DNA from: Paraliobacillus sp044383835
Lineage (GTDB): Bacteria; Bacillota; Bacilli; Bacillales; Amphibacillaceae
Direction: 5' to 3'
DNA: 64,000 nt
Assembly: GCF_044383835.1 (NCBI RefSeq)
Contig: NZ_JBISEP010000002.1
Location: 124,001 to 188,000 of the forward strand
The translations under genes were made by a program, and so were the position numbers. Below the pieces are notes generated by a model. That model was not told the DNA's origin. It was given only the letters and a program-made list of their open reading frames with translations, and did no database searches. Positions 8,590 through 17,477 of the stretch are shown here, in pieces; positions within the stretch are counted from its first letter, which is position 1; each line of letters begins with the position of its first letter.

Positions 8590-9762
8590 TTATAATTTTG
8601 TTTGAACGAATTTAGCCATCCTTTTCATTGCTTGATCAAGTTGTTTCATTGACGATGCATAAGAACATCGAATGTACCCGCTTCCGCTGTTACCAAATAC
8701 ATCTCCTGGAACAACAGCTACATGTTGTTCTTGTAAAAGTTGCTCAGCAAATTCAGTTGAAGTCAGACCTGTTTTTTGAATGGAAGGAAACACATAAAAT
8801 GCTCCTCCTGGCAAATGACAGTCAAGCCCCATATCTTGCAGGGACTTTACAACAAAATTTCTACGTTGACGATAACTCACACGCATTTCTCTTACATTAT
8901 CCATGCCATTACGCAGTGCTTCTAATGCACCATGTTGCGCCATTGTTGGTGCACACATGATAGTGTATTGGTGAATCTTAGTCATTGCTTGTATAATATC
9001 TTCCGGACCAGCTACATAACCTAATCGCCAGCCTGTCATAGCAAATGCTTTAGAAAAACCAGAAATAAGAATAGTGTGCTCCATCATACCTTCAATTGAT
9101 GCAAAGCTAGTAAATGCTTCATCGTATGTTAGATCTGCATATATTTCATCAGACAAAACAAGAAGGTTATGTTTCTTTACAACATTAGCTATCGCTTCTA
9201 ACTCTTCTTTACTTAATACTGCACCTGTTGGATTATTGGGACTACAAATCAAAATAGCCTTTGTTTTTGGTGTAATAGCAGCTTCAACTTGACTCGATTG
9301 TACTTTGAATTCGTATGCTTGAGTCGCCTCAACAATAACTGGAGTTCCACCAGCTAAACGTACTGCTGGCACGTAAGCAACAAAGCTAGGCTCTACAACA
9401 ATTACTTCATCTCCTGGATTAATGATCGCTCGCAAAGCCACATCTATCGCTTGGCTAGCCCCTACGGTTACTAGTACTTGTGATTCAGGATTATATTCTA
9501 TTTGAAAATTCCCGGACAGAAACTTACTTATTTCTTGGCGCAACTCTAATAAACCAGCATTAGCAGTATAAGATGTATACCCGCGTTCTAGCGAATGATA
9601 ACTCGCTTCAATAACATTCCAAGGGGTTACAAAGTCTGGTTCCCCTACCCCTAACGAGATGACGTTTTCCATCTTAGAAGCTAAATCAAAAAAACGTCTT
9701 ATCCCAGATGGTTTTAATTCATTTATGTGATCGGCTACAAAAGATTTATTCTGTTTTGTCAT
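8590..9762 (-). CDS. alaT: Alanine aminotransferase-type class I aminotransferase
   Basis: A 390-residue PLP-dependent fold-type I aminotransferase. The PLP lysine is in SGFSKAFAMTGWRLG; the substrate arginine is in GYIRCSYA; NNPTG and SDEIYADLTY are also present. The N-terminal block PSGIRRFFDLASKMENVISLG closely follows B. subtilis YugH (AlaT), an alanine transaminase interconverting pyruvate and alanine. It overlaps the preceding Lrp-type regulator gene by ATGA, the same alaR-alaT arrangement as in B. subtilis, which supports the specificity. An alternative name in databases would be PatA-like aminotransferase. Confidence 0.88.
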   Translation of the reverse strand: MTKQNKSFVADHINELKPSGIRRFFDLASKMENVISLGVGEPDFVTPWNVIEASYHSLERGYTSYTANAGLLELRQEISKFLSGNFQIEYNPESQVLVTVGASQAIDVALRAIINPGDEVIVVEPSFVAYVPAVRLAGGTPVIVEATQAYEFKVQSSQVEAAITPKTKAILICSPNNPTGAVLSKEELEAIANVVKKHNLLVLSDEIYADLTYDEAFTSFASIEGMMEHTILISGFSKAFAMTGWRLGYVAGPEDIIQAMTKIHQYTIMCAPTMAQHGALEALRNGMDNVREMRVSYRQRRNFVVKSLQDMGLDCHLPGGAFYVFPSIQKTGLTSTEFAEQLLQEQHVAVVPGDVFGNSGSGYIRCSYASSMKQLDQAMKRMAKFVQTKL

Positions 9763-10256
9763 GGCGAAACCATCATTCTTTTGTCTTGTTCATCTTGCTC
9801 CTCAAAAATAATCCCATCATGCTTATATTTCTTTAGAACAAAATGTGTTGTGGTAGATACAACAGTATCCAATGTAGATAGCTTATCTGAAACAAATCGA
9901 CTGATTTCCATCATTGTTTTTCCCTCAACAGAAACGGAAAGATCATATGCTCCTGACATGAGATATAGTGCCTTAACTTCCGGAAAACGATAAATGCGCT
10001 CAGCTATTTTATCAAATCCAGCTCCCCTTGTCGGTGTTACCTTGACATCGATCATCGCTGTTACGCCCTCATATTGAAGTACTTTAGCCCAATTAACTAA
10101 AGTGGAATAACCTAAAATAGCACATTCATTTTCTAGCTTCTCCATCATTCCTTTTGTTTGACCTACCGTAAGATCAATCATTTTAGCAATTGTCTCGACT
10201 TCCAATCGTCCATTTTTTTCTAATAGCTTTAATAATTCTAGCTCTTTCTTTTCCAT
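9759..10256 (-). CDS. alaR: Lrp/AsnC-family regulator of alaT
   Basis: A 165-residue regulator with an N-terminal winged HTH (about 1-60) and a C-terminal RAM/ACT-like ligand domain (AMIDVKVTPTRGAGFDKIAERI, VKALYLMSGAYDLSVSVEGKTM). It closely resembles B. subtilis YugG (AlaR), the activator of alaT. It probably senses alanine and controls its own operon. I placed the start at the ATG at 10256, after a GGGTGA-like site; the upstream ATG at 10286 has no ribosome binding site. Its stop overlaps the alaT start (ATGA), implying translational coupling. Confidence 0.88.
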   Translation of the reverse strand: MEKKELELLKLLEKNGRLEVETIAKMIDLTVGQTKGMMEKLENECAILGYSTLVNWAKVLQYEGVTAMIDVKVTPTRGAGFDKIAERIYRFPEVKALYLMSGAYDLSVSVEGKTMMEISRFVSDKLSTLDTVVSTTTHFVLKKYKHDGIIFEEQDEQDKRMMVSP

Positions 10257-10448
10257 GTCATTCACCCACTTTTCAATGATAAACATAAGACTTAGTTTGA
10301 TAATTATACTTTATCGTACTACAAACGAAAGCGAAGGTAAATAACCGAAACCTTCTAATACTATCTTCCCTTTTCTTTTATTGGCGCATATATTATCTCA
10401 GAAGAAAAAAAACATATTAATTTAAATGACTTAAAGGAGTTTTAAAAC

Positions 10449-11144
10449 ATGAATGTTAATTATACAGATATGATCGCTACGTTTGGTATAGGAGGTGCAC
10501 ATCCTGGGGGGTTAAGTGCCACTAAGCATATCGTTGACCGACTACAATTAGCCCCCGATGAAAAAGTACTAGATGTCGGCTGTGGCAATGGACAAACGCT
10601 TGAATATTTAGCAAACACACTCCCGAATCCGCTATATGGTATTGATCAACACAACACTATGCTAGCTAATGCAAAAAAACGTCTAAAGGATCATCCGTCT
10701 ATCACATTAAAACATGCAGATATTGAGAATTTACCTTTTCCCAATAACTATTTTGGATTGATTTTATCTGAATCGGTTACTGCGTTTACACCAATCGACC
10801 TAGCCTTAAAAGAGTATGCTCGTATTATAAAAGATAATGGCAATTTGATATTACTAGAGATGACTACAAATGATACGCTAAAACAAGAAGAACAATTAGA
10901 AATTGAAGACTTTTATCGCATTCCTCAATTATTGACTAAAGAAATGTGGTGTGATTCTATTCGTAAAGCTGGTTTTCAAATTATTTCTGTAGAAGCAATT
11001 CCTGATCATTTAGAAAACATTATTGATTTCGATTTACAAACAGTCATTAGTCAGAGACATTTTGAATTAATGGCTACACATTATCATTTAACCGAAAAAT
11101 ACAAAAGTACACTAAGCTCCAGACTGTATTATTGCAAGAAATAA
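10449..11144 (+). CDS. Class I SAM-dependent methyltransferase
   Basis: A 231-residue Rossmann-fold methyltransferase of the UbiE/Methyltransf_11 type. Motif I is VLDVGCGNGQTLEYLA; the acidic residue of motif II is in YGIDQHNTML; motif IV region is ADIENLPFPNNYFGLILSE. The N-terminal GIGGAHPGGLSATKHIVD is characteristic of small-molecule methyltransferases in Bacillales, but the substrate is unknown. AAAGGAG precedes the ATG. It is 15 nt upstream of the DUF2268 gene and probably co-transcribed with it. Confidence 0.86.
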   Translation: MNVNYTDMIATFGIGGAHPGGLSATKHIVDRLQLAPDEKVLDVGCGNGQTLEYLANTLPNPLYGIDQHNTMLANAKKRLKDHPSITLKHADIENLPFPNNYFGLILSESVTAFTPIDLALKEYARIIKDNGNLILLEMTTNDTLKQEEQLEIEDFYRIPQLLTKEMWCDSIRKAGFQIISVEAIPDHLENIIDFDLQTVISQRHFELMATHYHLTEKYKSTLSSRLYYCKK

Positions 11145-11159
11145 TCAAAGGAATCAATC

Positions 11160-11984
11160 ATGATGAAAATTAAAAATACCGCAGCTTGGTTACAAGAATA
11201 TACAATCAATAAGAAAAACAGGTTACAGGATAACTTGCAAATACACGCTGAAACACTATGTCAACCGCTCGCCCCCTACTTTCAAGATACAGATGCACAT
11301 ACCATACAACATCACCTTATCCAACACGGCATGTTTTATCCTGATCCAATCGATAAACAGGTTATCAAACAAATCATCGCTAAAAACTATTGGGAGCGTG
11401 TTAGACAGCAGCTTCAAACACTTGAAAAACTTTGGTCAAAGCAGGAAGGAACACTTTTTATATTCCCTTCCGACTTTACAAACCCTCAATTACTAAAACA
11501 ATTCAACGGTGTATCTGGGTTAAGCTTTACAGATAAATTGTTTCTGTTTATCACAGATCAAACAACTGAAATACAATTGCAAGTATTACTCACGCATGAA
11601 TATAGTCATATTTGTCGTCTGCAACATTTTTCAGCACTAGGGCTTACATTTACACTTGCAGATGCGATAGTTTTAGAGGGAATAGCAGAAGCTGCTGTAA
11701 AAGAGCTAATAGGAGAAAGGTATTGTTCACCTTGGGTTCATTTATATAGTAAAGCGCAACTAGCGGATTTATGGAAAGAATGGATACAGCCAAACATTGA
11801 CGTGTCAAGTACTTGTATGAAACACTATGCGCTCATGTATGGAACTGAGGAAATTCCACAATGGGCAGGGTATGCTGTTGGATACGATGTGATCGATCAT
11901 TATATAAAAAAATATAACATTTCCACCAAACAATTAATCACTACCCCGACAAAAGAAATTCTTACTAGCATAGATCATTTATAA
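11160..11984 (+). CDS. DUF2268 putative zinc protease (YjaZ-like)
   Basis: A 274-residue cytosolic protein of the DUF2268 family (B. subtilis YjaZ group), predicted zinc metallopeptidases. The putative metal site is the HEYSH motif near residue 143 (LLTHEYSHICRLQHF), with a candidate third ligand in VLEGIAEAAV about 30 residues on; this gives the HExxH-like plus Glu layout. The C-terminal part contains GYAVGYDVIDHYI, conserved in the family. Two ATGs in tandem can start it (11160 or 11163), after AAGGAAT. Activity is inferred only. Confidence 0.82.
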   Translation: MMKIKNTAAWLQEYTINKKNRLQDNLQIHAETLCQPLAPYFQDTDAHTIQHHLIQHGMFYPDPIDKQVIKQIIAKNYWERVRQQLQTLEKLWSKQEGTLFIFPSDFTNPQLLKQFNGVSGLSFTDKLFLFITDQTTEIQLQVLLTHEYSHICRLQHFSALGLTFTLADAIVLEGIAEAAVKELIGERYCSPWVHLYSKAQLADLWKEWIQPNIDVSSTCMKHYALMYGTEEIPQWAGYAVGYDVIDHYIKKYNISTKQLITTPTKEILTSIDHL

Positions 11985-12071
11985 AATGGGTGTTCACCGT
12001 CGGCGTGTATCCCTTACATTCCTATACGTTTGTCATAAGATATAGTAACTTGGCAAGAAAGGAGTATGCTC

Positions 12072-12329
12072 ATGTCTCGTTATTATAATCTTTGCAACAA
12101 AAACATTGGTCGTCCTGTACAAATTCGAACAAAAGATGGCAGGGAACATCGTGGAGTGATTCATCGTGTGAATAATTCACACGTATTTCTACAGCCGATG
12201 CCTTCTAATCTCGGAGGGTATGGCTATGGCTACTGGGGACCTTATTGGGGACCAAGACCTGGCTTTGGGTGGGGCGTTGCTTTAGGCTCTATCGCTACTT
12301 TAGCCTTACTTCCACTCTTCTTCTGGTAA
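12072..12329 (+). CDS. Small hypothetical protein with Gly/Trp/Tyr-rich tail
   Basis: An 85-residue protein. The N-terminal half (GRPVQIRTKDGREHRGVIHRVNNSHVFL) has the strand pattern of an Sm-like beta-barrel: polar strand, T-x-D-G-x turn, G-x-I, then V-x-x-x-x-V-x-L. The middle is rich in Gly, Tyr and Trp (GGYGYGYWGPYWGPR) and the C-terminus is hydrophobic. Small Bacillus coat or spore-surface proteins can look like this, but I do not recognise a named family. I chose the ATG at 12072 because the ATG at 12066 lies only one base from the AAGGAG site. Confidence 0.7.
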   Translation: MSRYYNLCNKNIGRPVQIRTKDGREHRGVIHRVNNSHVFLQPMPSNLGGYGYGYWGPYWGPRPGFGWGVALGSIATLALLPLFFW

Positions 12330-12368
12330 TAAACGCTAAAGCACTAGGAAGCAATCATTCCAAACACA

Positions 12369-12404
12369 AGCTGAAATATACGATTGTATATTTCAGCTGT
12401 TTAT
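12369..12404 (+). terminator. Intrinsic terminator
   Basis: A perfect 12-bp stem (AGCTGAAATATA, 12369-12380, with 12387-12398) and 6-nt loop, followed by GTTTATTTTAT. It ends the small hypothetical gene and separates it from the convergent DUF1836 gene. Confidence 0.8.
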
Positions 12405-12453
12405 TTTATACCGTCATTCACTAAAGTTTTTAATAATATATATTATGATGAAA

Positions 12454-13035
12454 TTATTTTATATCTTTCGTTCCTTCCATTTGATCAACGATTCGTTCCG
12501 CTAATTTACGATACATATTACTCATATTAATTAATGACGTAACCATTAATAATTGTTCGATATATGCTTGATCCTTCACCTCTACTTCAGATAACTTTTC
12601 TTCGACAGCTTGATGCAACGTCTTCACAGCGTCTTGAAATGTCTGCACCTGCTCATCTTGCATTCGAATGTATTGTTGGTAAATCGGTTCGAACGCTAAT
12701 GCTTTTGTGTCGAGTTTCCTGTTTAATTTTTCTAAAACAATTCGGATATCATTAATCGATAAAGCACCTTTTAATTGATAAATCAATTGAATCAGCATAA
12801 TATGCGCTTTAGTATATTTTTTATTTTCTATCGGAAACAACAATTTTCCCTTTGCATAATTATTAATCATTGTCTTCGTCAACACTTTCTCATTTTCATT
12901 TCTTTTACTCGCATGATAGGTGTTTTCAAATAACTGTGTTACTTGATCCATATATAAATCAATCGCCGGAATATCTTCTAATCGAACTTGATTAGTCAAC
13001 CCAACATTTTTGATTAATTCTGATAAATTATCCAT
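12454..13035 (-). CDS. DUF1836 domain-containing protein
   Basis: A 193-residue protein with a DUF1836 domain (about 50-135). The block LTKTMINNYAKGKLLFPIENKKYTKAH and the LIYQLKGALSINDIR stretch resemble a MerR/HTH-like fold, so a regulatory role has been suspected for the family; this is not established. Helical C-terminus, no membrane segment. The start is one of several in-frame codons (TTG 13041, ATG 13038, ATG 13035) behind GAGG; spacing favours 13035. It is transcribed divergently from the hemolysin III-type gene. Confidence 0.8.
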   Translation of the reverse strand: MDNLSELIKNVGLTNQVRLEDIPAIDLYMDQVTQLFENTYHASKRNENEKVLTKTMINNYAKGKLLFPIENKKYTKAHIMLIQLIYQLKGALSINDIRIVLEKLNRKLDTKALAFEPIYQQYIRMQDEQVQTFQDAVKTLHQAVEEKLSEVEVKDQAYIEQLLMVTSLINMSNMYRKLAERIVDQMEGTKDIK

Positions 13036-13102
13036 CATCAAACCTCAATTCTGCGCTAAGACTATAGATCAATTATATCCTGTTCATAAGAAAAGGTAAA
13101 TG

Positions 13103-13162
13103 TTGACTACTTAATTAAAAAGTTATATCATGTTATGTAGTATCTAAAACCACATAACATGA
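13103..13162 (+). promoter_or_regulatory. Promoter with overlapping 35-bp inverted repeat
   Basis: TTGACT (13103-13108), a 17-bp spacer and TATCAT (13126-13131) form a good sigma-A promoter for the hemolysin III-type gene. TCATGTTATGT (13128-13138) and ACATAACATGA (13152-13162) form a perfect 11-bp inverted repeat covering the -10 box, the start point and the leader. That is the expected place for a repressor operator. Confidence 0.65.
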
Positions 13163-13175
13163 TCGGAGTGTTTAT

Positions 13176-13823
13176 ATGCACCAATTCATTCGAGAACCAG
13201 TAAATGGTTTTACTCATTTAGCTGGAGCAATTTTGTCTTTCGTCGGTTTATTAGCGTTAGTAATTAAAGCAGCCTCTGTCCCTCATTCAAATTTAACAAT
13301 TGCAGCAGTGATTATCTTTGGGATTAGTATGATTATGTTGTATGCCACTTCTGCCACTTACCACATGGTTATTGCTAGAGATAAGGTTATTGCTTGGCTT
13401 AGAAAATTAGATCACTCCATGATTTTTATTCTAATTGCTGGAACATATACACCATTCTGTTTAATTTCATTAAATGATGTAACTGGTTGGGTGTTATTCG
13501 GCATTATTACTGGCGTGGCAATTAGTGGTGTTGTTTTTAAAATGGTTTGGTTTCATTGCCCAAGATGGTTATCAACAACATTATATATTGTAATGGGTTG
13601 GATGATTATTTTTGTGGCTGCACCGCTAGCGGCAAATATTCCGACTGGTGGGTTAGTTTTATTGTTTTTAGGAGGTATCATTTATACAATCGGTGGTATT
13701 ATCTATGCAACGAAACCAAGTTTCTTAGAATCAAAATATATGGGATTTCATGAAATTTTTCATATTTTTATTTTACTCGGAACATTAGCTCATTTCTTAA
13801 GTGTATATTTATATGTATTGTAA
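13176..13823 (+). CDS. Hemolysin III / PAQR-family membrane protein (YplQ-like)
   Basis: A 215-residue protein with seven predicted membrane helices. It carries the hemolysin III (PAQR) signatures: EPVNGFTHLAGA at the N-terminus, SATYHM, KLDHSMIFILIAGTYTPFCL, and the C-terminal FHEIFHIFILLGTLAHF. The conserved Ser, Asp and three His residues form the ceramidase-like metal site of the superfamily. The function in Bacillus is unresolved; it need not be a hemolysin. The ATG follows CGGAGTG. Expression may be controlled by the palindrome over its promoter. Confidence 0.92.
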   Translation: MHQFIREPVNGFTHLAGAILSFVGLLALVIKAASVPHSNLTIAAVIIFGISMIMLYATSATYHMVIARDKVIAWLRKLDHSMIFILIAGTYTPFCLISLNDVTGWVLFGIITGVAISGVVFKMVWFHCPRWLSTTLYIVMGWMIIFVAAPLAANIPTGGLVLLFLGGIIYTIGGIIYATKPSFLESKYMGFHEIFHIFILLGTLAHFLSVYLYVL

Positions 13824-13855
13824 AACCGAAGTGATCGGTCACTTCGGTTTTATCT
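13823..13855. terminator. Bidirectional intrinsic terminator
   Basis: A perfect 12-bp stem (AAACCGAAGTGA, 13823-13834, with 13839-13850) with a TCGG loop, starting at the last base of the hemolysin III-type stop codon and followed by TTATCTTTT. It also abuts the convergent NusG-II gene. Confidence 0.85.
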
Positions 13856-13856
13856 T

Positions 13857-14273
13857 TTAATAAGAAATAATCTCTTCTTCCACATTTTCACTATTCTTTG
13901 CTTGAATTTCTATTAGTAACTTATGAGGCAAACAAATGATGGTTTCTCCAGGTTGACCTTTCCAACCCATTTTCACCCCAACTTGGTCAGGGCTATTATC
14001 TTCTTTTATTCGAATTTGCTCATTATCGACTTCCATTAAATTGTACTGGTCACCTCTACCTTTTATAATAAATTGTTCATTCTTTTCATGACCTGTTAAC
14101 GTAATTTCACGAATAACTTCTCCATCTTGAATAATCACCGCTACTACTTCGTCACCAGCCGCTGTTGATTGCGTCATAGAAAATACAGTAAGCGGAATAA
14201 AGGAAATAGTAATTAACAAAGCAATAATTACAATATCAAATGGTTTAAGCACACGTAATACTTTCCGCATCAT
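13857..14273 (-). CDS. NusG domain II-containing membrane-anchored protein
   Basis: A 138-residue protein with one N-terminal membrane helix (KPFDIVIIALLITISFIPL) and an extracytoplasmic NusG-II-type beta domain (DEVVAVIIQDGEVIREITL, NEQIRIKEDNSPDQ, GWKGQPGETIICLPHKLLIEI). In many Firmicutes this small gene sits next to a Gx-transporter/heptaprenyl synthase component I gene and ApbE, but here it stands alone. I chose the ATG at 14273 just before the helix, after GGGG; a longer frame to 14357 has no ribosome binding site. Function unknown. Confidence 0.8.
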   Translation of the reverse strand: MMRKVLRVLKPFDIVIIALLITISFIPLTVFSMTQSTAAGDEVVAVIIQDGEVIREITLTGHEKNEQFIIKGRGDQYNLMEVDNEQIRIKEDNSPDQVGVKMGWKGQPGETIICLPHKLLIEIQAKNSENVEEEIISY

Positions 14274-14981
14274 TACATACCCCACTATCTTCGTTTGTCC
14301 TAGCATCATTTTAACATTTTCTATTCTATTATTGAATACCTTCGTACTTGTAAGCATGTATCAAGTTTTTCAAATGACGCAGGAACCGCATTAGATAGTA
14401 CATTGTATTTACAGTTAAACCGTAAAATATTACCACACAGTTACTTGCTCTCCACTACATTTAGTTAACGAAAGGCTTTTAACAAGACGCCTCTTGTACT
14501 GGAATGAACGGTATACAAATTGATCGAACCATATTTTGCTCCAATCAATAGATGAGTTAGTTTTCTTAGATAAGCGGAAATAGGAATGATTTGTTTTACT
14601 TTTTGTTGCTCTTTTACACTGGTGTGTTTATGCTTTAAGTATACCTCTCATAATATGCCATTTAACTGCGCCTGTGACGCCTTTACCTTAACTTCTGTCC
14701 TTCGTCATTTGATAACACCTTGATTACTTCTAGTTATTCTTTTTGTAAATCTCACAGACACTTGTTTAGACACAACAGTAAAAAAGGTGAGTAAAGTAAA
14801 TCAATCCTTTAACCAACTAGTTGATAAAAATGTTTACCTCATCAATTTCAACATCTTTCATTTTTATTATTCACTCTCCAACTTGAGCTACCACTGTATT
14901 ATTAACATGGGTCTGATTTAGTAATAAAGCCATTATAGTAGCGGATAGAAAAAACAAACTAATGATAATATTATACATATT
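14274..14981. other. 708-nt region without an intact gene
   Basis: Both strands are broken by stops. On the minus strand a 35-codon ORF (14871-14978, starting MYNIIISLFFLSATIMALL) lies directly after treR but has no ribosome binding site. Between roughly 14470 and 14660 a 61-codon open stretch (including ISAYLRKLTHLLIGAKYGS) reads like decayed coding sequence. I cannot assign either. No terminator-like hairpin stands out. Confidence 0.4.
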
Positions 14982-15695
14982 TCAATGATGTCTTCTAGCA
15001 AAGTCAACAAAACGAAAGCGATCTGGTCTATGTCTTGATTCTGTATATTGAAACAGGCTTGCATCATCTAAATAAACATAGTTCTTAATCACTACAATAG
15101 TATGAAACCCTTCTAAGTCTAGTAATTCTCGATCTTCTTTTGTGGGCTCATCTATCGTTATCTCTTTCTTCGCAAAACTAATCGTTAAACCTAGCTCACC
15201 TTCTAAATAAGCATAAATCGAGTCGGAACAAATTTCCTCTGTTAAATGCGGCACATAATCTTTGATAAAAAAGTCCTTGTCAAGGATGACTTTATTTTCT
15301 TCTAGCTCCCGCACACGAATAACTTCCCAAATAGCTTGGTTTGATGATAATTGTAATTGTTGTTTAATAAAGTTTGTTGATGTCACTAAAGAAAGTTTTT
15401 CGACAGTTGTCTTTGGTTTACTTCCCATTTTATCGGCTAATTCCTTGAAGCTTACTAAGCCCGACACAGGAAAGTCGTATTTATTACGCGGAATAACGAC
15501 AGATCCCTTTCCTCGCACTTTTTGAATGTAGCCATTTTGAGACAACAAGTTTAATGCTTTCCGAATCGTTTCCCTGGATGTTTGATACGTGTCTTTTAAC
15601 TCATTTTCAGATGGGAGTAACTGTTCGGATTTCCATCTTCCTTCCTCTATTTGCTTTGCAATTTCTTGATAAATGACAAAATATTTATTGCTCAT
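14982..15695 (-). CDS. treR: Trehalose operon repressor, GntR family
   Basis: A 237-residue GntR/HutC-subfamily repressor. Residues about 3-70 form the winged HTH (LLPSENELKDTYQTSRETIRKAL, then IQKVRGKGSVVI). The rest is the UTRA effector domain, which binds trehalose-6-phosphate in the B. subtilis homologue. The C-terminal block LFQYTESRHRPDRFRFVDFARR is nearly diagnostic for TreR. Third gene of treP-treC-treR, 22 nt after treC. The ATG at 15695 aligns with known TreR N-termini, but GGAGGG is very close to it; a GTG at 15704 is the alternative. It should bind the TTGTATATACAA boxes upstream of treP. Confidence 0.95.
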   Translation of the reverse strand: MSNKYFVIYQEIAKQIEEGRWKSEQLLPSENELKDTYQTSRETIRKALNLLSQNGYIQKVRGKGSVVIPRNKYDFPVSGLVSFKELADKMGSKPKTTVEKLSLVTSTNFIKQQLQLSSNQAIWEVIRVRELEENKVILDKDFFIKDYVPHLTEEICSDSIYAYLEGELGLTISFAKKEITIDEPTKEDRELLDLEGFHTIVVIKNYVYLDDASLFQYTESRHRPDRFRFVDFARRHH

Positions 15696-15717
15696 TCCCT
15701 CCACGTCCCCATCTAAG

Positions 15718-17406
15718 TTACTTCTTTAAATAGTAGACAATTGACTCATATGGACGAAGCTTTCCTTTTTTTTGTTCTAATGAATTGGAATCTTTATAGT
15801 TAGAAAGTAGAATAGACGTATCCCATTTGTCTAACTCCATGCTATCGGGCAAGACATAGTTAGCTTCACCTTCATAAAAATTATTCAACACTACTATTTT
15901 TTCATTTCCATTGTTTCGTATATAAGCAAAAATAGCATGGTGGTCAGGTAAAATCAACTGATAATCGCCATTTGTTATTACATCATAAGTTTTTCTAAGT
16001 CTAATCAACTTTTGATAGTGATAAAAGATAGAATTAGCATCTTTTAAAGCTGCTTCTGCATTGATTGTACAATAATTCGCCGCAACAGGAATCCAAGGGT
16101 GATCAGATGGTGAAAACCCTGCATTTTTTTTGTTATTCCATTGAACAGGTGTACGAGAATTATCACGGGATTTTTGTTTAAGGATGTCCATAATTTGCTG
16201 CTTAGACACTCCCTCTTCTAATTTTATTTGATACATATTTAACGTTTCCACATCACGATAGTCTTCTATTTGATCAAATCCCGGATTCGTCATACCGAAT
16301 TCCTCCCCTTGGTATATATAAGGAGTACCCTGCATCATATGAATGGTGGTCGCAAGCATTTTAGCTGATTCTTCATGATAGATTGCATCATTACCAAATC
16401 GAGACACAACACGAGGCTGATCATGATTACACCAGAATAAAGCGTTCCACCCACCGCCTTGATACATCTTAACCTGCCATTCCGATAAAATTTGCTTTAA
16501 TTGATGAAAATTAAATGGTGCATTTGTCCATTTCTCCCCATTTGGATAATCTACTTTTAAATGATGAAAATTGAATGTCATATCAAGTTCTTCTCTATCT
16601 GGGCAAGTATATTTAATACAATTTTCAATTGAAGTGGATGACATTTCTCCAACTGTCATCATGTCATACTTTCGAAAAACGCGTTTGTTCATGTCATGTA
16701 GAAAAGTATGAATCTTCGGCCCATCCGTATAAAACTTACGTCCATCTCCTGGAGAAATTGATCCATCGTCATCAGGGAAATCTTGATCTTTTGAAAGTAA
16801 GTTAATTACATCTAAACGAAATCCATCTACACCTTTTTCAAGCCAAAAATCCATCATCTCATAGAGCGCATCTCTTACTTTTTCATTTTCCCAATTTAAA
16901 TCAGCTTGGGTTTTATCGAATAAATGTAAATAATATTGATCAGATATTGCGTCATATTGCCAGGCAGAACCACCAAATTTAGATTTCCAGTTCGTTGGTG
17001 CTTGTCCATTTTTTCCATCTTTCCAAATGTAAAAATTACGATAAGGATTATCTTTAGATAATTTAGCTTCTTTAAACCATTCATGCTCGATAGATGTGTG
17101 ATTCACAACAATATCCATAATTAATTTCATGTTACGTTGATGTACTTCCATTAATAATTGTTCGAAATCATCCATTGTGCCATATGCATTGAAAATTGTA
17201 TAATAATCACTAATGTCGTATCCATTATCATGTTGCGGGGATTGATAAATCGGCGTCAGCCATAGCACATCTACACCTAATTGTTGCAAATAATCTAATT
17301 TCTCTATAATCCCTTGCAAATCACCAATTCCATTGCCTGTTGTATCATTAAAGCTCTTTGGATATATTTGATATACAACTGCTTTTTTCCACCAAGGTTG
17401 TCTCAT
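15718..17406 (-). CDS. treC: Alpha,alpha-phosphotrehalase (GH13)
   Basis: A 562-residue cytosolic glycoside hydrolase of family 13 that splits trehalose-6-phosphate into glucose and glucose-6-phosphate; called treA in B. subtilis. Catalytic features seen are the nucleophile Asp in GFRLDVIN, the acid/base Glu in MTVGEMSS, the transition-state Asp in WCNHDQPR, and the conserved DIVVNHTS. It is flanked by the trehalose PTS gene and treR, which separates it from oligo-1,6-glucosidases of similar sequence. The ATG at 17406 follows AGGAAGG; an in-frame GTG three codons earlier is less well placed. Confidence 0.95.
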   Translation of the reverse strand: MRQPWWKKAVVYQIYPKSFNDTTGNGIGDLQGIIEKLDYLQQLGVDVLWLTPIYQSPQHDNGYDISDYYTIFNAYGTMDDFEQLLMEVHQRNMKLIMDIVVNHTSIEHEWFKEAKLSKDNPYRNFYIWKDGKNGQAPTNWKSKFGGSAWQYDAISDQYYLHLFDKTQADLNWENEKVRDALYEMMDFWLEKGVDGFRLDVINLLSKDQDFPDDDGSISPGDGRKFYTDGPKIHTFLHDMNKRVFRKYDMMTVGEMSSTSIENCIKYTCPDREELDMTFNFHHLKVDYPNGEKWTNAPFNFHQLKQILSEWQVKMYQGGGWNALFWCNHDQPRVVSRFGNDAIYHEESAKMLATTIHMMQGTPYIYQGEEFGMTNPGFDQIEDYRDVETLNMYQIKLEEGVSKQQIMDILKQKSRDNSRTPVQWNNKKNAGFSPSDHPWIPVAANYCTINAEAALKDANSIFYHYQKLIRLRKTYDVITNGDYQLILPDHHAIFAYIRNNGNEKIVVLNNFYEGEANYVLPDSMELDKWDTSILLSNYKDSNSLEQKKGKLRPYESIVYYLKK

Positions 17407-17477
17407 TACATTCACCTTCCTATAGATGACAGATTAGCAACCATAAGCATATGGTTGCTAATCACGTTTATTATGTT

